DNA of 64,000 bases from Ramlibacter pallidus (lineage in GTDB: Bacteria; Pseudomonadota; Gammaproteobacteria; Burkholderiales; Burkholderiaceae_C), in NCBI RefSeq assembly GCF_015070875.1, contig NZ_JADDIV010000006.1:310001-374000 (forward strand). The letters run 5' to 3'. Within the stretch, counting starts at the first letter, position 1. Each line of letters begins with the position of its first letter. Shown one piece after another: positions 25,008 through 34,287 of the stretch. Under the pieces are notes generated by a model. That model did no database searches. It was not told the DNA's origin and saw only the letters and a program-made list of their open reading frames with translations. The position numbers were made by a program, and so were the translations under genes.

Positions 25008-25400
25008 ATGGCCATCCGCGTGGTCCAGCTCGGAAGCCCGCGCAGCGCGGGTGAAGGCGTGCGCCTCGGCACCGTGCGGCGCCCGCCGCGCGGCGTGCCG
25101 AAGTCGGAGTTCGCCCGCCGCGACTATTACGACGTCTGGCTGCCCAACCTGTCCCCGAGCGCGGAACTGATGGCGCAGGGCCGGGCGGCGGCCAGCGACA
25201 GGGAATGGGCGGCTTTCCGGCGCCGCTACGAGGCCGAGATGAAGCAGCCCGAGGCCAGCCACGTGCTGGACACCCTGGCGGCCCTCTCGCACGCCGCTTC
25301 CTTCGCGGTCGGCTGCTATTGCGAGGACGAAGCGCGCTGCCACCGCTCGGCGCTGCGCGACCTGCTCGCGCAGCGCGGGGCCGCGTTCGCCCCCGACTAG
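25008..25400 (+). CDS. DUF488 family protein
   Basis: A 130-aa protein of the DUF488 group (SPRSAGEGVRLGTVRRPPRGVPK, YYDVWLPNLSPS, and the late CYCEDEARCHRSALRDLL). The Cys-rich CYCEDEARCHR block is the family's conserved core and may be catalytic. Function unknown. It follows the receiver gene by 10 nt and overlaps the convergent small gene by 4 nt. Confidence 0.85.
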   Translation: MAIRVVQLGSPRSAGEGVRLGTVRRPPRGVPKSEFARRDYYDVWLPNLSPSAELMAQGRAAASDREWAAFRRRYEAEMKQPEASHVLDTLAALSHAASFAVGCYCEDEARCHRSALRDLLAQRGAAFAPD

Positions 25401-25636
25401 ATCCCGAGCAGCTTCTTCGCTTCGCCGAGGTCCTTCATGGAGTCGTCGTGCTTGCCCGCCTTGTGGTGGGCTTCGCCGCTGGCGCGCAGCCTGGCGACCT
25501 TGTCGGCCGCGTCCTTGGAGAGCGCCGGCTTGGTGGCCAGCTTGGCGTCGATCGCCTTCATCTCGTTCGGGCAGTTGTGCGCGAAGGCGGTGCCCGCCAG
25601 CAGCAGGCCGGCGGCCAGGATCAGGGATGCGCGCAT
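25397..25636 (-). CDS. small periplasmic protein
   Basis: A 79-aa protein with a clear signal peptide ending in AFA (about residue 19). The mature 60 residues begin HNCPNEMKAIDAKLA and are helical and Lys-rich, with one Cys. Similar short proteins are common in Burkholderiales, to my recollection, without an assigned role. Its ATG is 30 nt after the channel gene on the same strand. Confidence 0.7.
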   Translation of the reverse strand: MRASLILAAGLLLAGTAFAHNCPNEMKAIDAKLATKPALSKDAADKVARLRASGEAHHKAGKHDDSMKDLGEAKKLLGI

Positions 25637-25666
25637 GGGAAGCTCCTCGGGGTGGGGTGCGCCACG

Positions 25667-26563
25667 TTAGCGCACCGGCGGTCCGGCGGCCTGCGCGTTT
25701 TCCCCAGCGGGCGCGGCCAGGGCGCTGCCGCACATCTGGCAATACTTCGCCTCCGCCCCGTGCCCGGTCGCGCCGCAGGACGGGCAGGGCAGCTGCAGCA
25801 GCGGCGGCCGCAGGTGACGGCGGGCCGTCATCTCCGCGGTGAAGATGCCGGTGGGCACCGCCAGCGTGCCCCAGCCGATCAGCATGCTGACGGAGGCGAT
25901 GAAGCGGCCCACGTCCGTCTTCGGCGTGATGTCGCCGAAGCCCACGGTGGTGACGGTCGTGATCGCCCAGTAGACCGAAGTCGGGATGTCGACGAAGCCG
26001 TTGGCGGGCCCCTCCACCACGTACAGCAGCGTCCCCATGATCAGCACGACCATGAACACGGCGGAGAGGAAGACCAGGATCTTGCGGCGGCTGGCCGCCA
26101 GCGCCTCGCCGAGCATCTGGTACTCGGCCACGTAGTCCGCGAGCTTGAAGATGCGGAAGATCCGCAGCAGCCGCAGGATGCGCACGTCGATGAGCGCGTG
26201 CGTCTCGGGGAAGAAGATCGCCAGGTACGTCGGCAGCACGGACAGCAGGTCGACGATGCCGAAGAAGCTGAACATGTAGCGCAGCTGGTAGCGCACGCTG
26301 GCCAGGCGCGCCAGGTACTCCAGCGTGAACACGATGGTGAAGAACCACTCGGCCGCGTTCAGCACCTTGCCGTGCCGCTGGTGGAAGGTGGGCACGCTGT
26401 CGACCACCACGATCGCCACGCTCACCAGGATGGCGGCGACGATCCACTTGTCGAAGCGCCGGCCCGCCGGCGTCTCCGATTCGAAGATGACGGTGTGCAG
26501 GCGCCGGCGCCAGGCCGCATCCGGCCGCCCGAGCTCCTCGTTGGTCGGGGTGAGCAGGCCCAT
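25667..26563 (-). CDS. voltage-gated ion channel-like protein with C-terminal zinc ribbon
   Basis: A 298-aa six-helix channel. The S4-like helix is RILRLLRIFRIFKL, with Arg every third residue, and the pore signature is TTVGFGD, a potassium-type filter. The C-terminus carries CPSCGATG and YCQMCGSAL, two CxxC pairs forming a zinc ribbon, which most bacterial Kv-like channels lack. The ATG is 2 nt beyond the stop of the enolase-superfamily gene, so the two are translationally linked. Confidence 0.87.
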   Translation of the reverse strand: MGLLTPTNEELGRPDAAWRRRLHTVIFESETPAGRRFDKWIVAAILVSVAIVVVDSVPTFHQRHGKVLNAAEWFFTIVFTLEYLARLASVRYQLRYMFSFFGIVDLLSVLPTYLAIFFPETHALIDVRILRLLRIFRIFKLADYVAEYQMLGEALAASRRKILVFLSAVFMVVLIMGTLLYVVEGPANGFVDIPTSVYWAITTVTTVGFGDITPKTDVGRFIASVSMLIGWGTLAVPTGIFTAEMTARRHLRPPLLQLPCPSCGATGHGAEAKYCQMCGSALAAPAGENAQAAGPPVR

Positions 26564-26564
26564 G

Positions 26565-27677
26565 TCAGGCGGCGGGCTGGCGGAAGCGGGCCCAGGCTTC
26601 CGGCGTGGGCGTGGTCCCCGCGCCGGGCAGCGCCGGGCGCCGGAACGACCCGCCCACCACCTCCGCCGGGTCGGTGAAGCAGTCCTTGATCCAGGGGATG
26701 TACTCCAGCACCTGGCACGCCGGGTGCGCATAGGCGAGGTGCACGTGCACCTGGCTCATGTCGCCCGCATGCGGCGCGACCGGAAGGCGGTGCGTGTGGG
26801 CCGCCTCGCAGACGCGCAGCACCTCGGTCAGGCCGCCCATGCGCGTGACGTCCGGCTGCACCCAGTGGATCGCCTGCTGGTGGAAGAACTCGGCGAACGC
26901 CTCCTGCGTGTACAGCTGCTCGCCGAGCGCGACGGGGATGCGCGTCGCGCGCGCCAGCTGCGCGTGGCCCTTCACGTCGTCGTGCCAGAGCGGCTCCTCG
27001 AACCAGTACACGTCGAAGGGTTCGGCGCCGCGGCAGAAGCGCAGGCAGGTGGCGAGGTCCCATTTGCCGTTGCCGTCCACGGCCAGCGTCACGTCCGCGC
27101 CGATGGCCTCGCGCACCGCCTGCAGGCGCCGCAGGTCGCGTTCGACGGTCGAGCCCACCTTGATCTTGATGCCGGTGAAGCCCTGCTCCACCGCGCGGCG
27201 CGCGCCCTGCACCAGCAGGTCGTCGGCGATCGAGAGCCACCCGATGTCGGTGTTGTACGCGCGGACCTGGTCGCGCACCGCGCCGCCCAGCAGCTGCCAG
27301 AGCGGCACCTCCTGTGCCTTGGCCTTGAGGTCCCACAGCGCGACGTCGATCGCGGCCTGCGCCAGCGTCGTGATGCCGGCACGGCCGATCCACTGCAGCG
27401 CCGGGTTGCGCGCGAGCTTCTGCCACAGGCGCTGGACGTCACGGGGATCTTCCCCGAGCAGCAGCGGCGCATGGCAGGTGGCGATGCAGCGGGTGATGAG
27501 CTGGTCGCCCGGCAGGTACGCGTGCGTGCCGGTGAAGCCGTAGCCGGACAGGCCGGTGTCGGTGTCGACGCGCGCACCCACCACGCCCCAATGCGTGATG
27601 CTGTGCGTGCTGTCGGCGATCTGCGAGCCCGTCACGGGCACGTGCAGGATGAAGGGCTCGACGCGGGTGATCTTCAA
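26565..27677 (-). CDS. mandelate racemase/muconate lactonizing enzyme family protein
   Basis: A 370-aa enolase-superfamily enzyme. The barrel shows the KxK base pair in GIKIKVG, the metal ligands in [15 protein letters not shown] and ALGEQ, and a late His in [10 protein letters not shown]. Members dehydrate or racemise sugar acids or amino-acid derivatives; the substrate is not clear. It starts at a TTG at 27677 with GAGGAGG 8 nt upstream; no ATG gives the family N-terminus (KITRVEPF). Confidence 0.82.
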   Translation of the reverse strand: MKITRVEPFILHVPVTGSQIADSTHSITHWGVVGARVDTDTGLSGYGFTGTHAYLPGDQLITRCIATCHAPLLLGEDPRDVQRLWQKLARNPALQWIGRAGITTLAQAAIDVALWDLKAKAQEVPLWQLLGGAVRDQVRAYNTDIGWLSIADDLLVQGARRAVEQGFTGIKIKVGSTVERDLRRLQAVREAIGADVTLAVDGNGKWDLATCLRFCRGAEPFDVYWFEEPLWHDDVKGHAQLARATRIPVALGEQLYTQEAFAEFFHQQAIHWVQPDVTRMGGLTEVLRVCEAAHTHRLPVAPHAGDMSQVHVHLAYAHPACQVLEYIPWIKDCFTDPAEVVGGSFRRPALPGAGTTPTPEAWARFRQPAA

Positions 27678-27727
27678 GGCGGCCTCCTCGCGGCTGGGCG
27701 CGACCCCGCGATGGTAGCCGCGCCGGG

Positions 27728-28627
27728 CTACAGGCGGTTGTGGATGGCGGTGGCGGCGATGGCCGCGTGCCCGGTGGCGACGCTGATCTGGTTCAGGTCC
27801 ACCGCCACGTCGCCCGCGACGTAGAGGCCCGGCACGGTGGTCTGCTGGTGCGCATCCACTTCCAGCTGGCCGTTCTCGCGGGCCCGGGCACCCAGCGCCG
27901 TCGCCAGCTCGCAGGCGTGGTGCAGGCCGAGCGCGGGATAGATGGTGTCGAACTCCAGCACCTGGCCGTCCTGCAGGTCCACGCGCACGCCGGCACCCGC
28001 GACGCCGCACTCGATGCGCTGCGGCGGGCTGGCGGCGATGCGCACGTGCGCGTCACGCAGCCGCGCCAGCTCCCGCGGGTCCACCTCCTCCTGCGTCGCC
28101 ATGGCCAGCCACGTCACCTCGCGCGCCCAGTTCGCGATGAACAGCGATTCGCGCAGCCCGTGGCGGCCGCGCCCGAGCACCGCGACGCGCTGGCCCTGCG
28201 TCTCGTAGCCGTCGCAGATCGGGCAATAGCGGACCTGGCCCGCCTGGAGCGCGGCGGGGATGCCTTCGATCTCCGGCTCGACGTCGCGCGCCCCGGTGGC
28301 GAGGATCACGAACCGCGCGCGCCAGCGGCCCTGCGCGCTCTCCGCCTGGAAGCTGCCGTCCTCCAGGCACAACAGGCGTTCGACCCGCGTGCGCTCGGTG
28401 GGGATCGCGTACTTCGCCGCATGGGCCCGCATCCGGGAGAGCAGCTCCGGCCCCTCGATGCCGTCCGGGAAGCCCGGCACGTTGCGGGTGCGCGGGATCC
28501 AGTTCAGCCGGCTGCCATCGTCGTCCAGCACCAGCACGCGCCGCTTGTAGCGGCCCATGTAGACGGCGGCGGTGAGTCCCGCGGCTCCGCCGCCGATGAT
28601 CAGGCAATCGAAGCGTCCGGTGTCCAT
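27728..28627 (-). CDS. thioredoxin-reductase-like FAD/NAD(P) oxidoreductase
   Basis: A 299-aa flavoprotein with the FAD-binding [12 protein letters not shown] near residues 12-23, a redox CPICDGYE (CxxC, about residues 134-141), a second dinucleotide loop ([12 protein letters not shown]), and [21 protein letters not shown] at the end. The second GxGxxG-type loop is degenerate (RGRHGL). It is TrxB-like but could serve a dedicated partner. It follows the DUF2269 gene by 6 nt. Confidence 0.85.
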   Translation of the reverse strand: MDTGRFDCLIIGGGAAGLTAAVYMGRYKRRVLVLDDDGSRLNWIPRTRNVPGFPDGIEGPELLSRMRAHAAKYAIPTERTRVERLLCLEDGSFQAESAQGRWRARFVILATGARDVEPEIEGIPAALQAGQVRYCPICDGYETQGQRVAVLGRGRHGLRESLFIANWAREVTWLAMATQEEVDPRELARLRDAHVRIAASPPQRIECGVAGAGVRVDLQDGQVLEFDTIYPALGLHHACELATALGARARENGQLEVDAHQQTTVPGLYVAGDVAVDLNQISVATGHAAIAATAIHNRL

Positions 28628-28633
28628 GCGCGT

Positions 28634-29110
28634 TCACGCGGCCCAGGGCAGCCGCTTGGCCACCATCAGCCAGAAGACCATGAGGAAGGCGAAGAAGGCG
28701 AGGAACCCGAGCACCACCCACTGGTGGAACATGCGGTCGTAGGCCCGCGGCACCGGGCCGCCGCGGGCATCCGCCTCGGCGGCGACGTCGCGCATGCGGA
28801 TCTGGATCCACACCACGGGCAGCCAGCAGGCGATCGCCACCACGTACAGGCCGATGGACCAGGCGACCCACGCCGTCGAGAAGGGGATCCCCATCTTGTG
28901 CACCAGCCACAGCCCGGTCACCGGCTGCAGGATGGCCGTCGGCGTGGTGAGCAACCAGTCCGCGAGCACCACGTTGCGCGTGGCGCTGGCGATGCCGTCG
29001 CTGCGCCGCCGCAGCGTGGCGGCGAACAGGTGGAAGGCGGAGCCCACGCCGGCGCCGAACAGGATGGTCGACGACAGCACGTGCACCCATTTCAGCACCA
29101 GGTAGTCCAT
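28634..29110 (-). CDS. DUF2269 family membrane protein
   Basis: A 158-aa protein with four hydrophobic segments. The start DYLVLKWVHVLSSTILFGAGVGSAFH and the region TTPTAILQPVTGLWLV match DUF2269, a predicted integral membrane family with conserved His in helices that might carry haem. Function unknown. It lies 4 nt after the epimerase/DoxX gene. Confidence 0.82.
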   Translation of the reverse strand: MDYLVLKWVHVLSSTILFGAGVGSAFHLFAATLRRRSDGIASATRNVVLADWLLTTPTAILQPVTGLWLVHKMGIPFSTAWVAWSIGLYVVAIACWLPVVWIQIRMRDVAAEADARGGPVPRAYDRMFHQWVVLGFLAFFAFLMVFWLMVAKRLPWAA

Positions 29111-29114
29111 CGGG

Positions 29115-30404
29115 TCAGGCCGGCCTCCGCACCGGCGGTTCGAGCGCCCACAGCAGCCCGATCAACGCAAGGATCGGCAGGTTCTTGAGGATGGGACCGT
29201 AGGGATGCAGCCAGTATTCCGGCAGGAAGAAGGTGATGAGCACCGTGTAGCCGCCGATGAGCGCGACCTGCGCCAGCCACACCCGGCGGCGCCAGCGCGC
29301 GGGCGCGGCCAGCGTGAGGACGCCGAGGGCCAGGTCCAGCAAGGCCGCGCCGTACAGGGCGAAGGACGCCAGGGCACCGTGGAGCCCCACGCGCGCGAGC
29401 AGCGCATAGCTGTCCTGCACGGGGTAGAGGCCCAACGACACGGCCGCCGTCCAGGCCCACATCAGCGCCAGCGCGAGCCGCAACACCGGCTGCCACAAGT
29501 CCAGCGCGGCGGCGCGGCGGTGCGCTTCCCGGTCGTCGGCGGCGATGAAGGCCGACGGCGGCCGCGGCGCGCGACCCAGGGTCCGGGGCAAGGCGTTGTC
29601 GCGCGTCGCATTGCCCGCCAGCAGCATGTCGGCCGTCTCGCTGTCCAGCATGCTGCCGGGCAGGTGGCCCGCCACGCCCGCCGCCGCGCGGAAGGCGCCC
29701 GCGGGCAGTGGCAGCACCCACTGGCGCGCGGGCTCGCCCATGGCCGTGCGCAGGTCCGCGAGGTAGCCGCGCAGCGGCAGCGCTTCGGGGCCGGCGAAGT
29801 GGAGCGTCCCGACCATCGGCGGCGGATCCTCCACCAGGCGCACGATGCCTTCCACCACGTCGTCCACGTGGACGGGCTGCACCTGCATGCGGCCGCCGTC
29901 GGGAAACGGAAGCACGGGCGCCAGCGCCAGCTGGTTGAAGAGCGCGGCACTGGTGCCGCCGGCGCCGTACACGAGCGAAGGCTGCACGATCGCGCCGCGC
30001 AGCGGCAGCGAGCGCAGCACGTCGTCGGCCGCCTTCTTGCTGAGGTGGTAGGCGGAGCGGGCCTGGTCGTCCGCGCCCAGCGCGGAGACCTGCACCACCG
30101 CGCCGACGCCGGCGGCCGCGCAGGCCTGGAACAGTTCGGCCGGCGCCTCGGTGTGCAATGCACGGAAGGTCTGGCCCTGCCCCTCGCGCAGGATGCCCAC
30201 CGTGTTCACCACCGCGTCGATCCCGCGCAGGCGCGGAAGCCACCACTCGCGCCGAGGCACGGCCGCGAAGTCCACCTGCAGCGCGTCCGTCGCGCCGGCG
30301 GGCACGCGGCGCTGCGCGGACACCACCGTGTGGCCGCGCTGGCGCAGGGCCTGCGCGACGGCGCGGCCGATGAAGCCCGTGGCACCGGTCAGCAGGATGC
30401 GCAT
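29115..30404 (-). CDS. NAD(P)-binding epimerase fused to a DoxX-like membrane domain
   Basis: A 429-aa protein. The N-terminal 290 residues are an extended SDR (MRILLTGATGFIGRAVAQAL cofactor loop, VNTVGIL, YHLSKKAAD active-site region), close to complex I NDUFA9-like proteins. The last 125 residues hold four hydrophobic segments of DoxX type. The fusion suggests a membrane-tethered reductase. It is first of a three-gene operon with DUF2269 and the flavoprotein. Confidence 0.82.
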   Translation of the reverse strand: MRILLTGATGFIGRAVAQALRQRGHTVVSAQRRVPAGATDALQVDFAAVPRREWWLPRLRGIDAVVNTVGILREGQGQTFRALHTEAPAELFQACAAAGVGAVVQVSALGADDQARSAYHLSKKAADDVLRSLPLRGAIVQPSLVYGAGGTSAALFNQLALAPVLPFPDGGRMQVQPVHVDDVVEGIVRLVEDPPPMVGTLHFAGPEALPLRGYLADLRTAMGEPARQWVLPLPAGAFRAAAGVAGHLPGSMLDSETADMLLAGNATRDNALPRTLGRAPRPPSAFIAADDREAHRRAAALDLWQPVLRLALALMWAWTAAVSLGLYPVQDSYALLARVGLHGALASFALYGAALLDLALGVLTLAAPARWRRRVWLAQVALIGGYTVLITFFLPEYWLHPYGPILKNLPILALIGLLWALEPPVRRPA

Positions 30405-30499
30405 GGCGACGAGTCTAGCCAGCCGCCGCCGCGGCGGGGGCCGTTACCCTTTGAGAGCGTGGCCCCACGGCCTGCGCGTGCGTGCATAGACTTGCACGG

Positions 30500-30964
30500 A
30501 TGATCACCTGGAAACAAGCCTTGCGCGAAGGCGCCGTGTCCGGCAGCCTCGCCAGCCTGCTCTCGGCCGGCTACCTCGCATGGGCCGGCCAGCGCCGCCA
30601 CGAGCCCGCCGCGCCGCTGAACGCGCCGAGCCACTGGTTCTTCGGCCGCCGCGCGCTCGAACAGGACGAGCCGAGCGTGCTGTACACGGTGACGGGCTAC
30701 CTGGTGCACCACGTGGCGTCGGTGTTCTGGGGCGTCATGCATGCCAAGGCCTGGGGCGACCACCCGGCGGCGACGAAGCCGCTGCCCGCGGCGGCGGGTG
30801 CGATCGCCGCGGCCGGCGTCGCTTCCTTCGTCGACTACCAGCTCACGCCCAAGCGCCTGACGCCCGGTTTCGAGCACCGCCTGGGCCGGCCGGAAATGGT
30901 GAACGTGTATGCCTGCTTCGCCCTGGGGCTGGCGATCGGCAGTGTCCTGATGAAGCGCCGCTAG
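30500..30964 (+). CDS. hypothetical membrane protein
   Basis: A 154-aa protein starting at ATG 30500. Hydrophobic stretches lie at about residues 14-30, 62-80, 92-110 and 130-148, so it is membrane-embedded. Conserved-looking features are HWFFGRRAL, GYLVHHVASVFWGV and VDYQLTPKRLTPGFEHRLG. I recognise no named family. It ends 3 nt from the convergent kinase stop. Confidence 0.65.
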   Translation: MITWKQALREGAVSGSLASLLSAGYLAWAGQRRHEPAAPLNAPSHWFFGRRALEQDEPSVLYTVTGYLVHHVASVFWGVMHAKAWGDHPAATKPLPAAAGAIAAAGVASFVDYQLTPKRLTPGFEHRLGRPEMVNVYACFALGLAIGSVLMKRR

Positions 30965-30967
30965 GCG

Positions 30968-32668
30968 CTACGCGCTCGGCGCTTCGGCCTTGTCCTTCGC
31001 GGCCTCGAGCACGCTGTTCACGGCGTCGCCGAGCTGCGCGATGTCGAAGGGCTTGCGCAGGATGCGCGGCTTGCCGGCCAGGCGTTCGACGGCGGCCATG
31101 TCGGCGTAGCCCGTGGCCAGGATCACCGGCAGGTCGCCGACCATCTTGCGGGCCTCCGAGATCACTTCGGCCCCCGTCATGTCGGGCATGGCGTAGTCCA
31201 CCACCAGCAGGTCCGGCTTCGCGTTCGCCAGAGATGCCAGCGCCTCGTTGCCGTTGGCCGCCTCGGTGACCTTGTAGCCGATGAGGCTCAGGCACTCCAC
31301 GATCACGCGGCGCACGTCATGGTCGTCCTCGACCACCAGGATGTGGCAGGCGCCGGCGAGCGCCGGCACCGCCGGCTCCTGCCGCAGCACCACCGGCTCC
31401 TCGGCCTCGGCGTCGGCCTCCGGGAACAGCATCTCCACCGTCGTGCCCTTGCCTTCCTCGCTGCGGATGCGCGCGAGGCCGCCCGACTGCCGGGCGAAGC
31501 CGTACACCTGGCTCAGGCCGAGCCCCGTGCCGCTGCCCACCGGCTTGGTGGTGAAGAAGGGGTCGAACACCTTGGGCAGCACGTTGGAAGGGATCCCGCT
31601 GCCGGTGTCGGTGACGCTCAGGAGCACGTAGTCGCCCTCGGGCAGGTCGCGGTCGGCGTCGAGGAAGCGGGTGCCCGTGGTGATCTTCAGCTTGCCGCCC
31701 TCAGGCATCGCATCGCGCGAGTTCACCGCGAGGTTCAGCACCGCCATCTCGAGCTGGCTCGGATCGAGCACGACGCTGGCGTCTTCCTCGCACAGGTCCA
31801 GTTCGACTTCGACGCCGGAGCCGACGGAGATCTCCAGCAGGTCCTTCATGCCGAGCAGCAGGTGGTTGACCCGCGTCAGCTTGGGCATCAGCGACTGGCT
31901 GCGCGCGAACGAAAGCAGCTGGTTCGTCAGGCGGGCGCCGCGCCGCGCCGCGCTCTTGGCGCGGTCCACCACGGGCTTGACCTTCTCCTCCTTGGCGTAG
32001 AGGGAGACCAGCTCGAGGTTCATGTTGACCACGTGCAGCAGGTTGTTGAAGTCGTGCGCGATGCCGCCGGTGAGCCGGCCGATCGCTTCCATCTTCTGCA
32101 CCTGCGTGAGCGCGGCCTGCGCGCGCTCGCGCTCGTTGATCTCCTTCATCAGGCGGTCGTTGGCGCTGGCCAGTTCCTTCGTCCGCTTGAGGATCCGGTC
32201 CTCCAGTTCGCCATTCAGGCGTTCGAGCTCGATGCGCGTGCGCTTGAGTTCCTCGAGGTGCTCGCGCGCCGCGTACTGGCGGCGGCGCGCCCGCACCGCG
32301 GATTCGGCGGCGCTCGCGAGCGTTTCGGCATTCAGCGGGCGTTCGAGCAGCACCAGGTTGCCGAGGCTGTGCAGCGAACGGAAATCCTTGTCGGGGCGTC
32401 GCCCTTCGCGCTTGGTGGCCAGCACCACGAAGGGGAAGTCGGACCACGGCGGCTGGTCCCGGAGCCAGGCGATCAGGCGCTCGTCGGACAGCAGGGCCGG
32501 CAGCGCCTCTTCCGTGAGGATCACCGCGGCGGCGCCCTCGCAGAGCGCGTCCATCAATTCGTCCTCGGTGTCGCACACCAGCGAGTGCATGCCCTGCCCC
32601 GCCAGCACGCCTTGCACCACCGCACCGTCGCGGCCCCGCGGCGCATGGATCAGGACCCGGAAGTCCAT
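30968..32668 (-). CDS. hybrid sensor histidine kinase/response regulator
   Basis: A 566-aa cytoplasmic kinase without membrane segments. Residues 1-125 look like a receiver fold that lacks the phosphoacceptor Asp (AAAVILTEEAL where D is expected), a pseudo-receiver. A coiled coil (about 130-190) leads to the H-box AIGRLTGGIAHDFNNLL with His205, then N (LAVNSRDAM), G1 (DTGSGIP), F (FDPFFTTK) and G2 (GTGLGLS). The C-terminal receiver has Asp491 (VVDYAMPDMTG). The ATG follows the KaiC stop directly (TGAATG), so the two are coupled. Confidence 0.9.
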   Translation of the reverse strand: MDFRVLIHAPRGRDGAVVQGVLAGQGMHSLVCDTEDELMDALCEGAAAVILTEEALPALLSDERLIAWLRDQPPWSDFPFVVLATKREGRRPDKDFRSLHSLGNLVLLERPLNAETLASAAESAVRARRRQYAAREHLEELKRTRIELERLNGELEDRILKRTKELASANDRLMKEINERERAQAALTQVQKMEAIGRLTGGIAHDFNNLLHVVNMNLELVSLYAKEEKVKPVVDRAKSAARRGARLTNQLLSFARSQSLMPKLTRVNHLLLGMKDLLEISVGSGVEVELDLCEEDASVVLDPSQLEMAVLNLAVNSRDAMPEGGKLKITTGTRFLDADRDLPEGDYVLLSVTDTGSGIPSNVLPKVFDPFFTTKPVGSGTGLGLSQVYGFARQSGGLARIRSEEGKGTTVEMLFPEADAEAEEPVVLRQEPAVPALAGACHILVVEDDHDVRRVIVECLSLIGYKVTEAANGNEALASLANAKPDLLVVDYAMPDMTGAEVISEARKMVGDLPVILATGYADMAAVERLAGKPRILRKPFDIAQLGDAVNSVLEAAKDKAEAPSA

Positions 32669-34183
32669 TCAGTGCTTTCCCGGCTTCGGATCGCCCAGCA
32701 GGGGCTGGCCGCCACGGTAGGCCGTCACGCCGGCCAGCACGCCTTCGAAGTCGGTGAGTTCGTTGCCGACCTCCAGGCCGCCGGTGACCATGCGGAACTC
32801 GCGGATCGTCTGCTCGTGCGCGTTGGTCCGGCTCTTGACCAGCGACACGGCCTTCAGCAACTTGCCGCGCGCCTCGAAGTAGCGGAACAGCAGGATGGCG
32901 TCCGCGAGGTAGCTCATGTCGACATCCGCGTGCATCTCGCCCACGAGCCCGTGCTGGCCCAGGATCAGGATCGTCACGATGTTCCGGTGGTTCAGGTACG
33001 TGAGCAGCTCGTGCATCTGCAGCAACAGGTACTTGCTGCCCGGCATCGCCTGCAGGTAGGCATTGAGGCTGTCGATGACGACCATCGACGCCCCTGCGTC
33101 CTCCACGGCATGCCGCACCATGTGCGCGAACTCGCCGGCGCTCACCTCCGCCGGATCCAGCGGGACGATGAGCAGCTGCCCCGAATCCATGAACGGCTGC
33201 AGGTCCATGCCCAGCGCCTTGCCGCGGATCACCAGGGTGGAGAGGCCTTCGTCGAACAGGTAGTACGCGACCTTCGCGCCCGACTTGAGCATGGACAGCG
33301 CGCAGCGCATCGCCGTGGTGGTCTTGCCGATCCCGGACGGGCCGTTGAAAAGCAGGTTGCTGCCACTGGGCATGCCGCCGCCCATCATGTCGTCGAGCTT
33401 GGGCACGCCGGTGCTGTGGACCTGGAACTCGGTCTGCACGCGGTGTTCCGCGGCCACCAGGCGCGGGAACACCGAGAGGCCGCCCGTGTCCAGCACGACG
33501 TCGTGGTCGCCGCCGCGGAACTTGATGCCGCGCATCTTCAGCACGCGCAGCCGGCGGCGCTCGGGGCCGTACTGGTCGACGGACTGCTCCACGCTGATCA
33601 CGCCGTGCGCGATGCTGTGCAGCTGCTGGTCGGTGTCGCGGCTGGAGCGGTCGTCCAGCAGCAGCACGGTGCAGCCCTGGTCGGAGAAGAATTTCTTGAG
33701 CGCGAGGACCTGCCGGCGATAGCGCAGCGGGTCCTGCGCCAGCAGGCGCATCTCCGACAGGCTGTCGAAGACCACGCGCCGGGGCTGCAGCTTTTCGACC
33801 GCGGCGATCACACCCTGCACCGTCTCGCCCAGTTCGATCTGCGAAGGGTGGAGGATGGACTGTTCCAGCTCGGGGCTCAGCCCCTCGTCGCTCACCAGTT
33901 CGAACAGCTCGATGCCGTCGAGGCTCCAGCCATGCGAAGCGGCGACGGTGCGCAACTCATCGCCCGTTTCGGAGAGGGTGACGTAGAGGCCCTTCTCGTC
34001 GTGGCGCACGCCTTCCAGCAGGAAGTGCAGGCCGAGGGTCGTCTTGCCGGAGCCGGGATCGCCTTCGACCAGGTAGACGTGCCGGCTCGGCAGCCCTCCA
34101 CCCAGGACGTCGTCCAGGCCGGGGACACCTGTGGAAGCGCGGGGCTGCGTGGGTAGGTTGGCTTGGGGTACGTTGCGTTTCAT
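32669..34183 (-). CDS. KaiC-like tandem RecA/ATPase-domain protein
   Basis: A 504-aa double-domain KaiC homologue. CI has Walker A GDPGSGKTT (41-49) and Walker B VVFDSL; CII has GPSGIGKT (281-288) and VVIDSL. Where cyanobacterial KaiC has the phosphorylated Ser431-Thr432 pair, this protein reads Ser-Tyr (Ser424 in DMSYLAD), so one site may remain. The catalytic Glu is single in each half. No kaiA or kaiB is in the window. The partner is the kinase directly downstream. I start at ATG 34183; the frame continues three codons upstream to a TTG. Confidence 0.9.
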   Translation of the reverse strand: MKRNVPQANLPTQPRASTGVPGLDDVLGGGLPSRHVYLVEGDPGSGKTTLGLHFLLEGVRHDEKGLYVTLSETGDELRTVAASHGWSLDGIELFELVSDEGLSPELEQSILHPSQIELGETVQGVIAAVEKLQPRRVVFDSLSEMRLLAQDPLRYRRQVLALKKFFSDQGCTVLLLDDRSSRDTDQQLHSIAHGVISVEQSVDQYGPERRRLRVLKMRGIKFRGGDHDVVLDTGGLSVFPRLVAAEHRVQTEFQVHSTGVPKLDDMMGGGMPSGSNLLFNGPSGIGKTTTAMRCALSMLKSGAKVAYYLFDEGLSTLVIRGKALGMDLQPFMDSGQLLIVPLDPAEVSAGEFAHMVRHAVEDAGASMVVIDSLNAYLQAMPGSKYLLLQMHELLTYLNHRNIVTILILGQHGLVGEMHADVDMSYLADAILLFRYFEARGKLLKAVSLVKSRTNAHEQTIREFRMVTGGLEVGNELTDFEGVLAGVTAYRGGQPLLGDPKPGKH

Positions 34184-34287
34184 CAGTAGCAACAGCCGCT
34201 GAAGATGCGCTGCGCAGCCATCCTAAAGGCTGCGCGACCGTGGCGTTGTAGGCCCTTTCCGACAGCCTTGTCCTCCGCCGCCCTTCG

